NCBI GenBank assembly: GCA_020226215.1
Contig: CM035233.1
Location: 50,243,751 to 50,307,750 of the forward strand
Source of the DNA: Sindora glabra
Taxonomy: Eukaryota > Streptophyta > Magnoliopsida > Fabales > Fabaceae
Length of the DNA: 64,000 bases
Direction: 5' to 3'
A model generated the notes under the pieces. It made no database searches and had not been told where the DNA came from. It saw nothing but the letters and a program-made list of their open reading frames with translations. The position numbers and the translations under genes are program-made. Numbering within the stretch: the first letter of the stretch is position 1; every line of letters starts with the position of its first letter. Shown one piece after another: positions 48,401 to 61,442 of this stretch.

Positions 48401-50160
48401 TGTAGAACAGATCCAATTCAAATATTGTAATAATACTAACAAAATGATATATATTATAATAATAATGAATATAACAAATGAAACCCACACTGCTATATGT
48501 GTATGATAATATTAACTATTCCAAACACATACCTCCCTTTATAGTTATATTTTTAGACACAAATAAACAAATTAAAAATTTTGGGTTATACTTAGAATAT
48601 AAAATAAAATCATAACTATCAGAAATTAAGACTTCATAAGATCAAATATTTACCTTTTTCTTTAATGAATAGTTTCAATCACATGAATTCAAGAACGAAT
48701 TCGTTTAAATATAATATTTTCTTTGAAATTTGCTCATAATTTGATCGAAGACACAACAAAAATTGTTACCTTCAATTTGATGCAACAAAAAATTTTCACT
48801 CAATTTTAACTCTTTTGGCCTCTCCGTTTTAACTCTTCTAATTTTTCTAATTCACTAATCAATCTTTTGTCTCTCCTTTCTCTCTATTTTTTTTCTTTCT
48901 CTTCCTTTCTCCCGAATTTTTTAGCTTATGATCTCTTCTACTAAACTGTTGTCTTTTTTCTATGATTTTTTTCTTATTATCTTCTTCGTGTCCCTTTCTT
49001 AATCAGGAGGAACCAAAAACTCTTTTCCCCAATATTAATTATTTTTATCAATTTAAAATTATAGACTATAATAACATTAAAATTATATTAATCACAAATG
49101 ATATTTTATTCCTATTTGGAGAGATATACGAATCCTTTCCCCAATACCAATTTCCAAACAAATTACCAATAAAATATATTCTTGTTAAAAAGAATAGGAT
49201 GAGAATCCTCTTCTAGATATTAAATACTATCTAAATTAAAATTAGCTTGATTACGAATCACATCTTATTCTATTTAGGAAGGGAAGCAAATTCTCCTTGT
49301 AATATTAATCAGATTATATATCTTATTTAATTTAGAAGAAACAAAAATTTTCTCCTTAATATCAATTAATTAAAAAATAAATAAATTACAAAGGAAATAT
49401 CTTACAAATGTCTATCATTATTTAATTAAAAAAGAGATGATAAAGTTAAAAATTTATGTTAATCAAAATAATAGCCCTGTATGTTTTTCAAAAATATATT
49501 TTCAATGCTACAAATAAAAAATAGATATTTTTAAAATTTTCAATAATGCTTATTTTTATTTTTAAAATTTTTTTAATGTGATTGGACAAAATACAATGTT
49601 CACACTAATACAAAGTGGGCATTCCTTGAGTCTTTCATTTTAATTACTTTTTCTTAATCAATGTGTTCGAGTCACATTATAACACTAAAATATATTTAAT
49701 ATTATTAATACATCCTCTCCTTTACATATGTTAAAATAATTTTTCTTTCAAAATTTTGAACAAAATTTCATATAATTGATCTCATTAAGGGTGAGAATAC
49801 AGTTACACAAAATTCCTATAAAATACAATAATACTTAAGAAAATTGTTGCATCATATAAATAATGTCTAAAAATAGGAATGACATTAGAAATTTTTTTAC
49901 TTAAAATAAATTCAAGTAAATAAAAATTTAAAATTTCAAAAAAATTATGAAAAAAAGCCTATAGAAATATGTTTAGATAGTGAAGTACAGTATAAGTACT
50001 ACTGTGAAAAACCACATAAAGGATGGCATGTGTGCCTCACTCACAATTTGTGCACGTAAACTATTGTTCATATCATTTCTACCCAATAGGTCTACAATCT
50101 GGGTTGAGGTGAGACTGACCTACTTGTTACCTCAGAATAAACCCAACTTATTTCTTTAGG
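45401..50160. other. Decayed repeat DNA, possibly retroelement-derived
   Basis: No gene domain recognised on either strand. 48160-49400 resembles LTR-type DNA: pyrimidine-rich stretch TCTCTCCTTTCTCTCTATTT, then repeated blocks of AATCCTTTCCCCAATACCA and TTTTCCCCAATATTAATTA type (about 49020-49380). LTR ends, primer site and target duplication were not found, so this is only a suggestion. Confidence 0.3.
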
Positions 50161-50935
50161 TCTAGACTTCTATACTTTGTTGATTTAGTGGGGCATGCAG
50201 CCTTACATGAAACTCTTTGAACCATTAATTTTTTATTAACTTTGCTGCACTCCTTAGTAGAAAATAGTAGAAAAGGATAGATTTAGTTTCTTCAATATTT
50301 AAAAATTATAATTTCACCTTTTGACCTTAAATTTAATAAAAATACAATTTAATCCTTCAATCTTTTATTAATAATATAAAAATAATAATATTTATCAAAT
50401 AATATATAAATAAATAATAATAATTTGTACATTATAATATCATATATTTTATAATATCAAATTAATTTTAATATTACATATATTATTATATTATATTTCA
50501 TTATTTATATATAAAACTAAAAAAATTTAAATTAATTTATACAATGTTTTGAACATGAGCATTATATTCTCAAGTGAATAAAAGATTTTGGCTTTCTTTT
50601 TATATTTTTATTCTTTTTCTTTTTTGGGTAAGTTGGAGCTAAGGTTTTTTTTTTTTTTTGTAATATTTGTGGGTTTTTAACCTTAAGATTTTTTATTTTT
50701 TTATTCAGGATGTCTTGACTATTGAATAATATTTTAATGCAATATGTTTTTCCATTTTTTTATTTTGATGTTTTTGATAAATTTTTGAGCATATTCATTA
50801 AGTTTAAAGATAATATTTTTTTTAAGCTAATATGAATCATTTGCTATCTTTTTATAGTTCTACTTTTTTCTCAACAAATTAGAGTGGTGATTAATTTTTT
50901 GCAATAATAGATTTGGGATTTTGTAATAATACATA

Positions 50936-53900
50936 TTGATTGTTAATGAGACTTAATTTATCTATTTATTTAAAATTTTTTATTGATATTTTTGTTTGAA
51001 GACTAAACAGTGATATACTCTTATTTGGTAATTTTCTTGTTAATGAGACTTGATTTATCCATTTATTTAAAATTTTGATTGATGTTACTATTTGGAGATT
51101 AAACAGTAACATGTTACTATATGAAGATAAAACACTAACACGTTGTTCTTTGTTAGTTTAGTAGTTAATGAGATTTAATTTATCTATTTATTTAAAATTT
51201 TTTATTGATATTATTATTTGAAGACTAAACAGTAACATACTCTTCTTCAGCAATTTATTTATTAATGAAACTTTTAATTTATTTATTTATTTAGAATTTT
51301 TTTATCAATGTTACAATTTGAAAACTAAATAGTAACATACTCTTCTTTGGGAATTTGATTGTTATTAATACTTGATTTGTCCATTTATTTAAGATTTTTT
51401 ATCAATGTTATTATTTGAAGACCAAACAGTAATATATTACTATATGAAGACGAAATAGTAACATGCTATTCTTGGGTAGTTTAGATGTTAATGAGACTTA
51501 ATTTATCCATTTATTTAAAATTTTTTTTATTGATGCTACTATTTGGAGACTAAATAATAACAAGCTTTCTTTTTAGCAAATTTATTCATTAATGAAATTT
51601 TTATTTATTCATTTATTTAGAATTTTTAGTTAATGTTACTATTTGAAAATAAAATAATAATATACTCTTATTTGGCAATTTGATTGTTAATGAGACTTAA
51701 TTTATCCATTTATTTAAAATTTTAATTGATATTACTATTTGAAGATTAAATAGTAATATGTTATTGTATGAAAATGAAATAGTAACATGCTGTTCTTTAG
51801 TAGTTTAACTGTTAATAAGATTTAATTTATCCATTTATTTAAGATTTTTGGTCAATATTATTATTTGAAGACTAAATAATAATATATTTTTATTTGAAAA
51901 TTTGATTGCTAATGAGATTTGATTTATCTATTTATTTGAAATTTTGATTGATGTTACTATTTAGAGATCAAATAGTAATATGTTACTATATGAAGATGAA
52001 ACAATAACATGCTATTCTTAGGTAGTTTAGATGTTAATGAGACTTAATTTATCTATTTATTTAAAATTTTTAATTGATGCTATTATTTGGAGACTAAACA
52101 ATAACAAATTCTTATTTAGCAATTTATTTATTAATAAAATTTTTTATCTATCCATTTATTTAGGATTTTCGGTTGATGTTACTATTTGAAGACCAAATAA
52201 TAATATATTTTTCTTTGGCAATTTAGTTGTTAATGAGATTTAGTTTATCCATTTATTTAAGGTTTTTAATCGATGTTACTGTTTAGATATCAAATAGTAA
52301 TATATTACTATATAGAGACGAAATAGTAACATGCTATTCTCTAATAATTTAATGGTTAATAAGACTTAATTTATTCATTTATTTGAGATTTTTTATTGAT
52401 ATTATTATTTAAAAATTGACCAATAACATGCTCTTCTTTAGTAATTTATTTGTTAATGAAACTTTTGATTTATTCATTTATTTATGATTTTTAGTTGTTA
52501 TTACTATTTGAAAACTAAATAGTAACATATTTTTTTTAACAGTTTAGTTGTTAATGAGATTTGATTTATCCATTTATTCAAGATTTTTGGTTAATATTAT
52601 TTAGAGACCAAATAGTAACATATCATTGTATGGATATGAAATACTAACATGTTGTTCTTTGGCAGTTTAGTTATTAATGAGATTTGATTTATTTATTTAT
52701 TTGAGATTTTTTTATTAATGTTATTGTTTGGAGACTAAATTATAACATGCTTTTCTTTAGTAATTTATTTGTTAATGAAACTTTTGATTTATCCATTTAT
52801 TTAGGATTTTTTATTGATATTATTATTTGAAAATTAAATAGTAACATACTCTTCTTTAGCAGATTTGGTTGTTAATGAGACTTGATTTATCTATTTATTT
52901 GAGATTTTTTATCAATGTTACTATTTAATTTGGAGATGAAATAGTAACATATTGTTCTTTAGCAATTTAATTATTAATGATACTTAATCTATCCATTTAT
53001 TTAATATTTTTTTATTAATGTTACTGTTTGAAGATTGAATAGTAATATACTTTTCTTTAACAATTTATTTATTAATGAAACTGTTGATTTATCCATTTAT
53101 TTATGATTTTTGATCAATGTTACTATTTAGAGATTAAATAATAATATGTTACTGATTGGAGATGAAATAATAACATGATGTTCTTTAGTAGTTTAGTTGT
53201 TAATTAGACTTAATTTATCCATTTATGTAGGATTTTTGGTTGATGTCACTGCTTGAAGATTAAATAGTAATATTCTCTTCTTTAGTAATTTGGTTGTTAA
53301 TGAAACTTAATTTATCCATTTATTTAGAATTTTCAATTGATGCTACTATATAGAAACTAAATAGTAATATGTTACAATCTGAAAATGAAATAATAACATA
53401 TTATCCTTTAGCAACTTAGTTGTTAATGAGATTTAATTTATTCATTTATTTGATATTTTTATTTGATATTATTATTTAGAGATAAAATCATAACATATTA
53501 TTCTTTAGCAGTTTAATTATTAATATGACTTAATTTATCTATTTATTTAAGTTTTTTGGTCAATGTTATTATTTGGAGACGAAATAATAACATGCTGTTC
53601 TTTGGCAATTTAATTATTAATGAGAGTTCTTTGTCAGTTTAATTGTTAATGAGACTTGATTTATCTATTTATTTGAGATTTTTGATTGATATTATTGTTT
53701 AAAAATGAAATAGTAGCATGTTATTATTTGATCTCCAAACAGTAACATGCTATTCTTTGATAATTTGGTTATTAATAAGACTTGATTTATCTATTTATTT
53801 AGAGTTTTTGATCGATGTTATTGTCTAAAGATGAAACAGTAACACATTGTTCTTTAGTAGTTTATTATTAATAAGACTTAATTTATCTCTTTATTTAGAA

Positions 53901-54270
53901 TTTTTAGTTGATATTACTATTTGAAAATCAAATAGTAACATGTTATTATTTTATTGTTTGGAGATGAAATAGTAATATATTATTCTTTAATGGTTTAATT
54001 ATTAATAAAAGTTGATTTATCTATTTATTTAAGATTTTTAGTTGATATTTCTATTTAGAAACTCAATAGTAACATGTTACTACTTGGAGAAGAAGCACTA
54101 ACATACTCTTCTTTAGCAGTTTAATTATTAATGAGACTTGATTTATCCATCTATTTGAAATTTTTAGCTAATGTTATTATCTGGAAATAAAACAGTAATA
54201 CATTACTATTTAGAGACTAAATAGTAATATGTTATTCTTTGACAGTTTAATAATTAATGAGATTTAATTT
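50936..54270 (+). repeat. Tandem array, left arm
   Basis: About 30 degenerate copies of a unit containing TTAATGAGACTTAATTTATC, CATTTATTTAAAATTTTT, GATGTTACTATTTGGAGACT, AAACAGTAACATGCTCTTCT and TTGGCAATTTATTTG. Units of ~97 bp alternate with ~125-bp ones that carry an extra GTAACATGTTACTATATGAA block. Each unit has an internal short inverted pair GTTACTRTTT/AAAYAGTAAC. Confidence 0.85.
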
Positions 54271-54723
54271 ATTTATTTTAGTAATTTAATTATTATAACA
54301 CTATTGGACAATAAAAGAATTGAGGATAAAAAGTTTAATATGAGATTTGAATTAATTTAAATTAAGAAAAATGAGATCAAAATTAGTAACATGATAAGAA
54401 AATAAAGAAAAATTTAGAAAAATAATTGAAACGGGTTTTTTTTTTCACCAGCTAAAATGGGCAAAATTCCTTTTGCATTTTGCAAACAAGTAGATCTCGA
54501 AAAGTTATATGAAATGGATATATAATTTGCCCTAATCGAACAATCGAGAATAAAGTTATGGTTGTTCAAAATTTTAAACTCAATTTACATGTTTTTGATT
54601 AGGTGGACTCCATTGAAATTAAATTTTTTTATTTTTTATTGAAAGATCATAGGAAGATGAATGAAAATATGTGGTTTTATTATTGTTTTATAGTTAAAAA
54701 ATTAGAAAAATAGATTACATTAA

Positions 54724-55498
54724 AGGTCTATTCGGTTGGGGGAAAAATGAATTTTTGGAATTCATTTTCCAACTTTCCCTTATTTAGACATTAAAAAATT
54801 TTGATTAACAGGAAAATAAATTCTAGTTAACCAGAAAGTTGTATTATTTTTAAGGAAAACAACTTCCCATTTTAAAAAATAGAATTCATTTTCCTTGTTA
54901 CTCAGTATATCCATACCCGAGTCCAAACTTTTTATCTTCTCACCTTATTATGCAATCGTGATCATAAATAAAATTTATTTTTATTTATTAAATATTTTAT
55001 GATGGATGCTCTATTTTTATTTTTATAAAATCTATTTTTATTTATTAAAATTTAGATATATATTTTTATGCAATATTTACTAAAATATTCTTCTTTTTTT
55101 CACATGATGGATACTCTATTATATAGTATTTCATAATAATTAATTAAATTAAATATGTGAATTTATGTATAAAATTTTGTAATGTCTTTAATATATATTT
55201 TATTATTAAAAATTAATTATTATTGGACTATTGGGCACTAAAAATAATAAAAATTTTATTAAAAAATTTCTTTTTTAAAATGTAAGTAAAATTATAATAA
55301 TTTTAAAGTAAATAATTTTTATTTACTTTAAATAAAATTAATTTTTTTATATACTAAACACTAGAAAATATTTTTTCTCTATGCACCAAACAACAAAAAA
55401 TTAATTCATTTTTCAGAAATATATTTTCTTAAGAAAGCATTAGGAAAGCATTTTCTAAAAATTTTATTTTCCCCTAAACCAAATGAAACCTAAAATAG
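54724..55498 (+). mobile_element. Repeat family copy 1, in the loop of the foldback
   Basis: Left edge GGTCTATTCGGTTGGGGG; right edge, reverse complemented, GGTTTCATTTGGTTTAGGGG. The body aligns over ~750 bp with 58247-58987 in the same orientation (AATTCATTTTC, GGAAAATAAATTCTA, TTTCATGATGGATGCTC-like). Non-coding MITE-type element; target duplication unclear. Confidence 0.65.
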
Positions 55499-55614
55499 TA
55501 TTCAAAAGTCAAGATCTCGTGAATAAAAAATTAAAAAAATTGAGGTAAAAAACTCATAAAAATTACAAAAAAGTAACTTTATCTCTAACTAAAATGAATA
55601 AATTAAATTTAATT

Positions 55615-56904
55615 AATTATTAAACTGTCAAAGAATAATATGTTACTGTTTCATTTCTAGACAGTAATATGTTATTGTTTGGTCTCTAAATAATAATATA
55701 AATAAAAAATTTTAAATAAATAGATAAATTAAGTCTTATTAATAATTAAACTGCAAAAAAATAGCATGTTATTGTTTCATATTTAGATAGTGATATGTTA
55801 TTATTTGGTCTCCAAATAATAACATTTACCAAAACTTCAAATAAATGGATAAATTAAGTCTCATTAACAACTAAACTACTAAAGGAAAGTATGTTATTAT
55901 TTGATCTCCAAATAGTAACATCGACTAAAAATTCTAAATAAATGGATAAATCAGTCTCATTAATAAATAAATTGTCAAAGAATAGTATGTTATTATTTAT
56001 TCTCCAAACAGTAATATGTTATTATTTGAAATTTGGTATTCAAATAGGAACATCAATAAAAAATCCTAAATAAATGGATAAATCAAGTTTCATTAATAAT
56101 CAAACTGTTAAAGAAGAATATGTTATTGTTTAGCCTCCAAACAATAACATTAATAAATTTTTTTAAATAAATGGATAAATCAAGTCTAATTAACAACTAA
56201 ACTACCAAAGAACATCATGTTATTGTTTCATCTCTAGTCAGTAACCTGTTACTGTTTGCTCCTCAAATAGTGACATCAATAAAAAATCCTAAATAAATGA
56301 ATAAATTAAAAGTTTTAGTAACAAATAAATTATTAAAGAAGAGCATGTTACTGTTTAGTCTCTAAACAATAACATCAACTAAAAATTTCAAAAAAATGGA
56401 TAAATTAAGTTTCATTAATAACTAAATTGCTAAAGAATAACATGTTTCTACTTCGTCTCCATATAATAATATATTACTGTTTGGTCTCCAAATAGTAATA
56501 TCGAACCAAAATCTCAAATAAATAGATAAATTAAGTCTCATTAATAACCAAACTGCTAAAGAAGAGTATTAACAAATAAATTGCTAAAGAAGAGCATGTT
56601 GGTATTTAGCTACTGTTTAGTTGCTAAACAGTAATATCAATTAAAAATCTCAAATAAATGGAGAAATTAAGTTTTATTAACAACTAAACTTCCTAAGAAT
56701 AATATGTTACTATTTCATTTCCATACAGTAACATGTTACTATTTAGAGATTAAATAGTAATATTAATAAAAAATCTTAAATAAATGAATAAATCAAGTCT
56801 CATTAACAATCAAACTGCCAAAAAAAAGTATGTTACTGTTTAGTATTCAAATAGTAACATCGACTAAAAATCCTAAATAAATGGATAAATCAAATCTCAT
56901 TAAC
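55615..56904 (-). repeat. Tandem array, right arm (inverted)
   Basis: About a dozen copies of the same unit on the opposite strand, e.g. CAAATAGTAACATCGACTAA, AAATAAATGGATAAATCAAG, TCTCATTAACAA. This arm is less than half the length of the left array. Confidence 0.85.
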
Positions 56905-57690
56905 AGTCAACATGAATTATTACAAAAGTTTATATGTATTATTGCAAAAAATTAATCACCATTCTAATTTGTCGAGAAAAAAAAGTTGAACTATAAAAAC
57001 ATAGTAAATGATTTATATTAGCTTGGAAAAAACTTTATCTTTAAACTTAATGAATATACTAAAAAATTTATCAAAAACATCAAAATGAAAAATTAGAAAA
57101 ACATATTGCATTAAAATATTATTCAATAGCCAAGACCTCTTGAATTAAAAATAAAATAAAAAAATCTTGAAGTTAAAAACTCACAAATATTACAAAAAAA
57201 AAAAACCTTAGCTCCAACTTACCCGAAAAAGAAAAAGAATAGAAATATAAAAAGAAAGCCAAAATCTTTTATTCACTTGTGAAAATAATGCTTATGCTCA
57301 AAATGTTGTATAAATCAATTTAATTTTTTTAATTTTATATATAAATAATGAAATATAATATAATAATATATGTAATATCAAAATCAATTTGATATTATAA
57401 AATATATGATATTATTATGTATAAATTATTATTATTTATTTATATATTATTGGGTAAATATTATTATTTATATATTATTAATAAAAGATTGAAAGATTAA
57501 ATTGTATTTTCATAAAATTGAAGGTTAAAGGGTGAAATTATATTTTTTGAATATTAAAGAAGCTGAATCTATCCTTTTTTGCTATTTTCTACTGAGGAGT
57601 GCAGCAAAGTTAATGAGAAATTAATGGTTCAGAGAGTGTCATGTGAGCAGGGCTGCATGCCTTACTAAATCAGTAGGGTATGGAAGTCTA

Positions 57691-58246
57691 CATCTTAGTT
57701 TTTATACGTTTTTAATTCTTGACTCGGAACCATTACTTATTTGACCCATTCAGATTTTTATTCAAAATGCGTTTGATTTTGATTTTAAAATTTCCAAAAT
57801 TTTCCCAAAAAAAAAAAAAAAGGTCCCAATGGACCCGCATCTTCATGCAGATTTTCTCCGCATTTTTATCTCCAAAAAAGTTCGTTCTTTCTGCAGATCT
57901 CTTTTCTTAGCTTCCCCATTCAAAGTTTGTCGAAAAAATTAGCTAAAAAATCGCATTTGATAAGCCGTAAGGACAGCCAGAATCGCGATACAATTGGAGA
58001 AATGCTCTGACAATTTGATTTAAAAAACCAGCCCAGTAAATCAAAATTGACCCTGCTTCTGTGTTTTCTTCCTAGATCATCGCTAAACAATATTCCCCAG
58101 GGAGCAACTCATAGGATTAAAACCAATATTTTGAATCGGAGAAAGAAATTAAATTTGAGAAACGGCTTAATCACTTAAAGCATCCGTATCCACTCTCGAT
58201 GAATTGATAGTCCATTTATGATCTTTGATCAATTAGAACTCTAAGG
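57691..58246. other. Unassigned low-copy-looking sequence
   Basis: Less AT-rich than its neighbours and not part of the inverted repeat. On the minus strand it could be leader-like, but no convincing exon or known protein was found. Confidence 0.3.
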
Positions 58247-58987
58247 GTCCATTTGGTTGGAGGCAAAATTCATTTTTAGAATTCATTTTCTAACTTTCTC
58301 TTGTTTGGACATTTAAAAATTTTGGTCAGTAGGAAAATAAATTCTAATCAATCAGAAAATTGTATTATTTTTTAGGAAAATAATTTTCTATTTTAAAAAG
58401 CAGAATTCATTTTCCTTATTATTTAATATATCCATATCCGAGCCTCAAATTTTTATCTTCTCACTTTATTACGTAATCGCGATCACAAACAAAATTTATT
58501 TTTATTTATTAAATATTTCATGATGGATGCTCTATTTCTATTTTTATAACATTTATTTTTATTTATTAAAGTTCAAGTGCACATTTTTATGTAATATTCA
58601 CTTAAATATTCTCTCTCTTTTTCTCATGTTGATGCTTTATAATAATTAATTAAACTAACTATGTGAATCTATATATAAAATTTTGTAATACTTTTAATAT
58701 ATATTTTATTATTAGAGACCAATCATTATTGGATTATTGGGTATCAAGAATAGTAAAAATTTTATTAAAAGATTCCTTTTCTAAAAGGTAAGTAAAATTA
58801 TAATAATTTTGAACTAAATAATTTTGATTTACTTAAAATAAAATTAATTTTTATTTGTGTACCAAACATCAGAAGATATTTTTCTTTATGCATCAAATAA
58901 TAAAAAATTAAATTATTTTCTAAAAATATGTTTTCTTAGGAAAGTATTTTCTAAAAATTTCATTTTTTCCTAAATTAACTAGACCCT
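58247..58987 (+). mobile_element. Repeat family copy 2, beside the foldback
   Basis: Left edge GGGTCCATTTGGTTGGAGG; right edge, reverse complemented, CAGGGTCTAGTTAATTTAGG. Direct-oriented partner of 54724-55498. Confidence 0.65.
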
Positions 58988-59374
58988 GAATGTCACTTTG
59001 AAATCAAACATGGATAAACAAACAATGAAAGGGATTTACTCTCTTTGCAAATCCGCACTCTTTTTTTTTGAAAGAGAGAAATATTGTTTCTATACTCTGA
59101 TGGGATGAATTTAGAATTGCTTAGGATTAGAGAGGTAAGGAACCTCACAATATAATAATTAAGTTAGCTTATAGATATTACTAATCATAGGATCTATACT
59201 TAGCTATATTACTTTGATTTTAAATATTATTTATACTTACAACTTAATAGTCACTTAAATTTGGGTATTAAAAATATTAATATTAATAATTTGTTTATAA
59301 ATTAATATGAGGTTTAAAATATAAAATTTCTAATATATAACATCAATTAACTATTTGAGCTTAATTACAAATAA

Positions 59375-59508
59375 GCCACCGGAGGCACCAGTCCAGGCGC
59401 CATCTGGACTAGCACCTCCTACCCGAGGACGCCACCCGGCCTGGCACCTCCACCCTTCACGCGTATTTTGGTAATATATTTTCAAACAACGGTAAAACGG
59501 AAATAAGT
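59375..59508 (+). repeat. GC-rich duplicated block, copy 1
   Basis: From GCCACCGGAGGCACCAGTCC through CGAGGACGCCACCCGGCCTG to CAAACAACGGTAAAACGGAA. The only strongly GC-rich island in the last 15 kb. Copy 1 has about 12 more bases in the hairpin part than copy 2. Confidence 0.85.
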
Positions 59509-59786
59509 GATTAAAACTTTATGTAATAAATGGAGAGGGCATAAACCATAAAAAATTTAACTATTTTCTAATTATCAATTAAAGTGATTAAAACTTTATG
59601 TAATATTCTTTTTTAAACTTGTGATAAATAAATTAAAATTTTATAAAAAAATAAAAAATTAAGATAGCATAATATGTAAAAGAGAAATAGATGGAGTTGC
59701 ATGAAAAAGAAATGCCTTGTTTAGTTGTTTTATGTTCATTTACATATGGCAAACTGAGGGCGCCATTCAAAATGGCACCCTCAAGG

Positions 59787-59909
59787 GCCACCGGAGGCGC
59801 CATCCGGACTGGCGCCTCCTACCCGAGGACGCCACCCGGCCTGGTGCCTCCACCCTTCACGCGTATTTTAGGTAATATATTTTCAAACAACGGTAAAACA
59901 GAAATAAGT
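59787..59909 (+). repeat. GC-rich duplicated block, copy 2
   Basis: Same sequence as copy 1; here GGAGGCGCCA and TGGCGCCTCC form a perfect 10-bp hairpin around TCCGGAC. The open frame at 59691-59915 runs through it but is AT-rich outside and not gene-like. Confidence 0.85.
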
Positions 59910-61442
59910 TTATGAGAAAATAGTAATATGATATTTTTGCCTTTATTTGATGTTTAACGTTATGACAACTACCATCTACTTAAAAAATGATGATACATAA
60001 AATGTTAGTTTTATGTTAATAATCAATGTCTAATTTATTTTAAATTTTCTACTTTTATATGTAAACAAATTATATATAATATAAGAAATATGTATATAAC
60101 ATAATGTATTATTTTATACTATTACTATATGATATATTCATAAAGAAAAAGCAGAAAGATATTGAAAAGAAATAAAAAAAAGAATAAAAGCTTTATCTTT
60201 TGCTTTGTTTTGCACACAATTTTATTATAAAATAAAATAAAAAACAAAAAAGAAAATGACAACATAAGCAAATGTCAGAATCTGTAAAGAAATGATGAAT
60301 TCAATTTTTCACCTAAATGATGAAATATGAGAAATGTTCAAAAAAACATGCTAAGCATTATATTATTAATAAAAAAAATTTATCTCGATTAAATAAAAAA
60401 TTATTACTATATTATAATAGAAATATTGAACTTTCTATTATAATATAACAATAATTTGAAAAAGTATTAATTTAGGTGTTTGGAAGGTGAATGATAGAAG
60501 GATTGACTACATCATCTAATGACTCAATTGGTTTACAAGGGAAGTAAATTTTTGCAAGAAGTTAGATTTTTTAAGAAATAATTTTTTTTATAAATTTTAT
60601 GAAAAATATTTAAAATTATTTGATTGACACTAAGGAAGTGACACTTTTCAAAAAATAGCTTCTTATATATTATTGAATTCAATTTCGAACATTGTAGAAA
60701 ATATTAATAAAATTATTACTATATTCTTAATATTATTATAATATATTTTAATAAATTTTAATTATTTTTATATGCAATATCTTTTGCATCATAATTTCTA
60801 TTAATTAATAATTTTAATTTTTTTCATAAAAAATGAATTAACTCATAACTCATAATTTTATATATTTTTTATCCTGAAAAACTATATTACTAATCTCTCT
60901 ATTTTTTTTATTCATTCACATACAATATTATGCTTGTTACATAGTTTGATAGAAGTAATATTTTTATGAAAGAATTTATCAATTGTTCCATTGAAGATGT
61001 TTACTTCCTATTGAAATATAAGTTATGAATTTTATATTAATGGTGCATGAACTTTAAACTGTAAATTATATAAAAAATTACAAAATTTATATTAACAATT
61101 TTTCCATGATTTTAACCAAAAGTTATAGATTTATTATTTAAGGAAAATTTTAAATTTTTTTTGCAACTTTAATAGGCAGAATTACAATTTTGTATATAAA
61201 CTATAAATAATGTTAGTATAAAATTTTAATATTATTATAAAAAAATGAGAAAGTATAAAATTTTTCGCTAAACTTACAGATCTTCATAAAAAAATTTCAA
61301 AAATTTTAAAATTAAAAATATGCATCAAAGCACTACAAATTTAAAAAGATAAAAATTATTTGTTAGGAGAAATTTATGCTATAAATTATATTTGGAATGT
61401 GTCATTATAATTTTACATTGAAAACATATTAGATATTAATAT
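59910..61442. other. AT-rich intergenic DNA
   Basis: No gene or recognisable element. Confidence 0.45.

Larger units (their letters stand above)
50161..57690. repeat. 7.5-kb foldback structure with inverted tandem arrays
   Basis: 50161-50935 matches the reverse complement of 56905-57690 along its whole length at roughly 85-90% by eye; shared blocks include TAGACTTC, GGCATGCAGCC, GAACCATTAATTT, AACTTTGCTGCACTCCT and TATTGAATAATATTTTAATG. Next to each arm, pointing inward, is an array of a ~97-125 bp unit: 50936-54270 in one orientation, 55615-56904 in the other. The loop 54271-55614 is mostly another element. It is non-coding. The architecture fits a foldback or Mutator-like element with giant terminal inverted repeats; no target duplication is evident at the edges. 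Confidence 0.85.

Noticed and set aside
45401..50160. Full LTR retrotransposon
   Set aside because: LTR-like composition only; no TG...CA edges, target duplication, primer site or pol/gag coding found.
50936..56904. CRISPR-like reading of the regular repeats
   Set aside because: Units are degenerate and contiguous without unique equal-size spacers, and the genome is a plant's; this is a tandem array.
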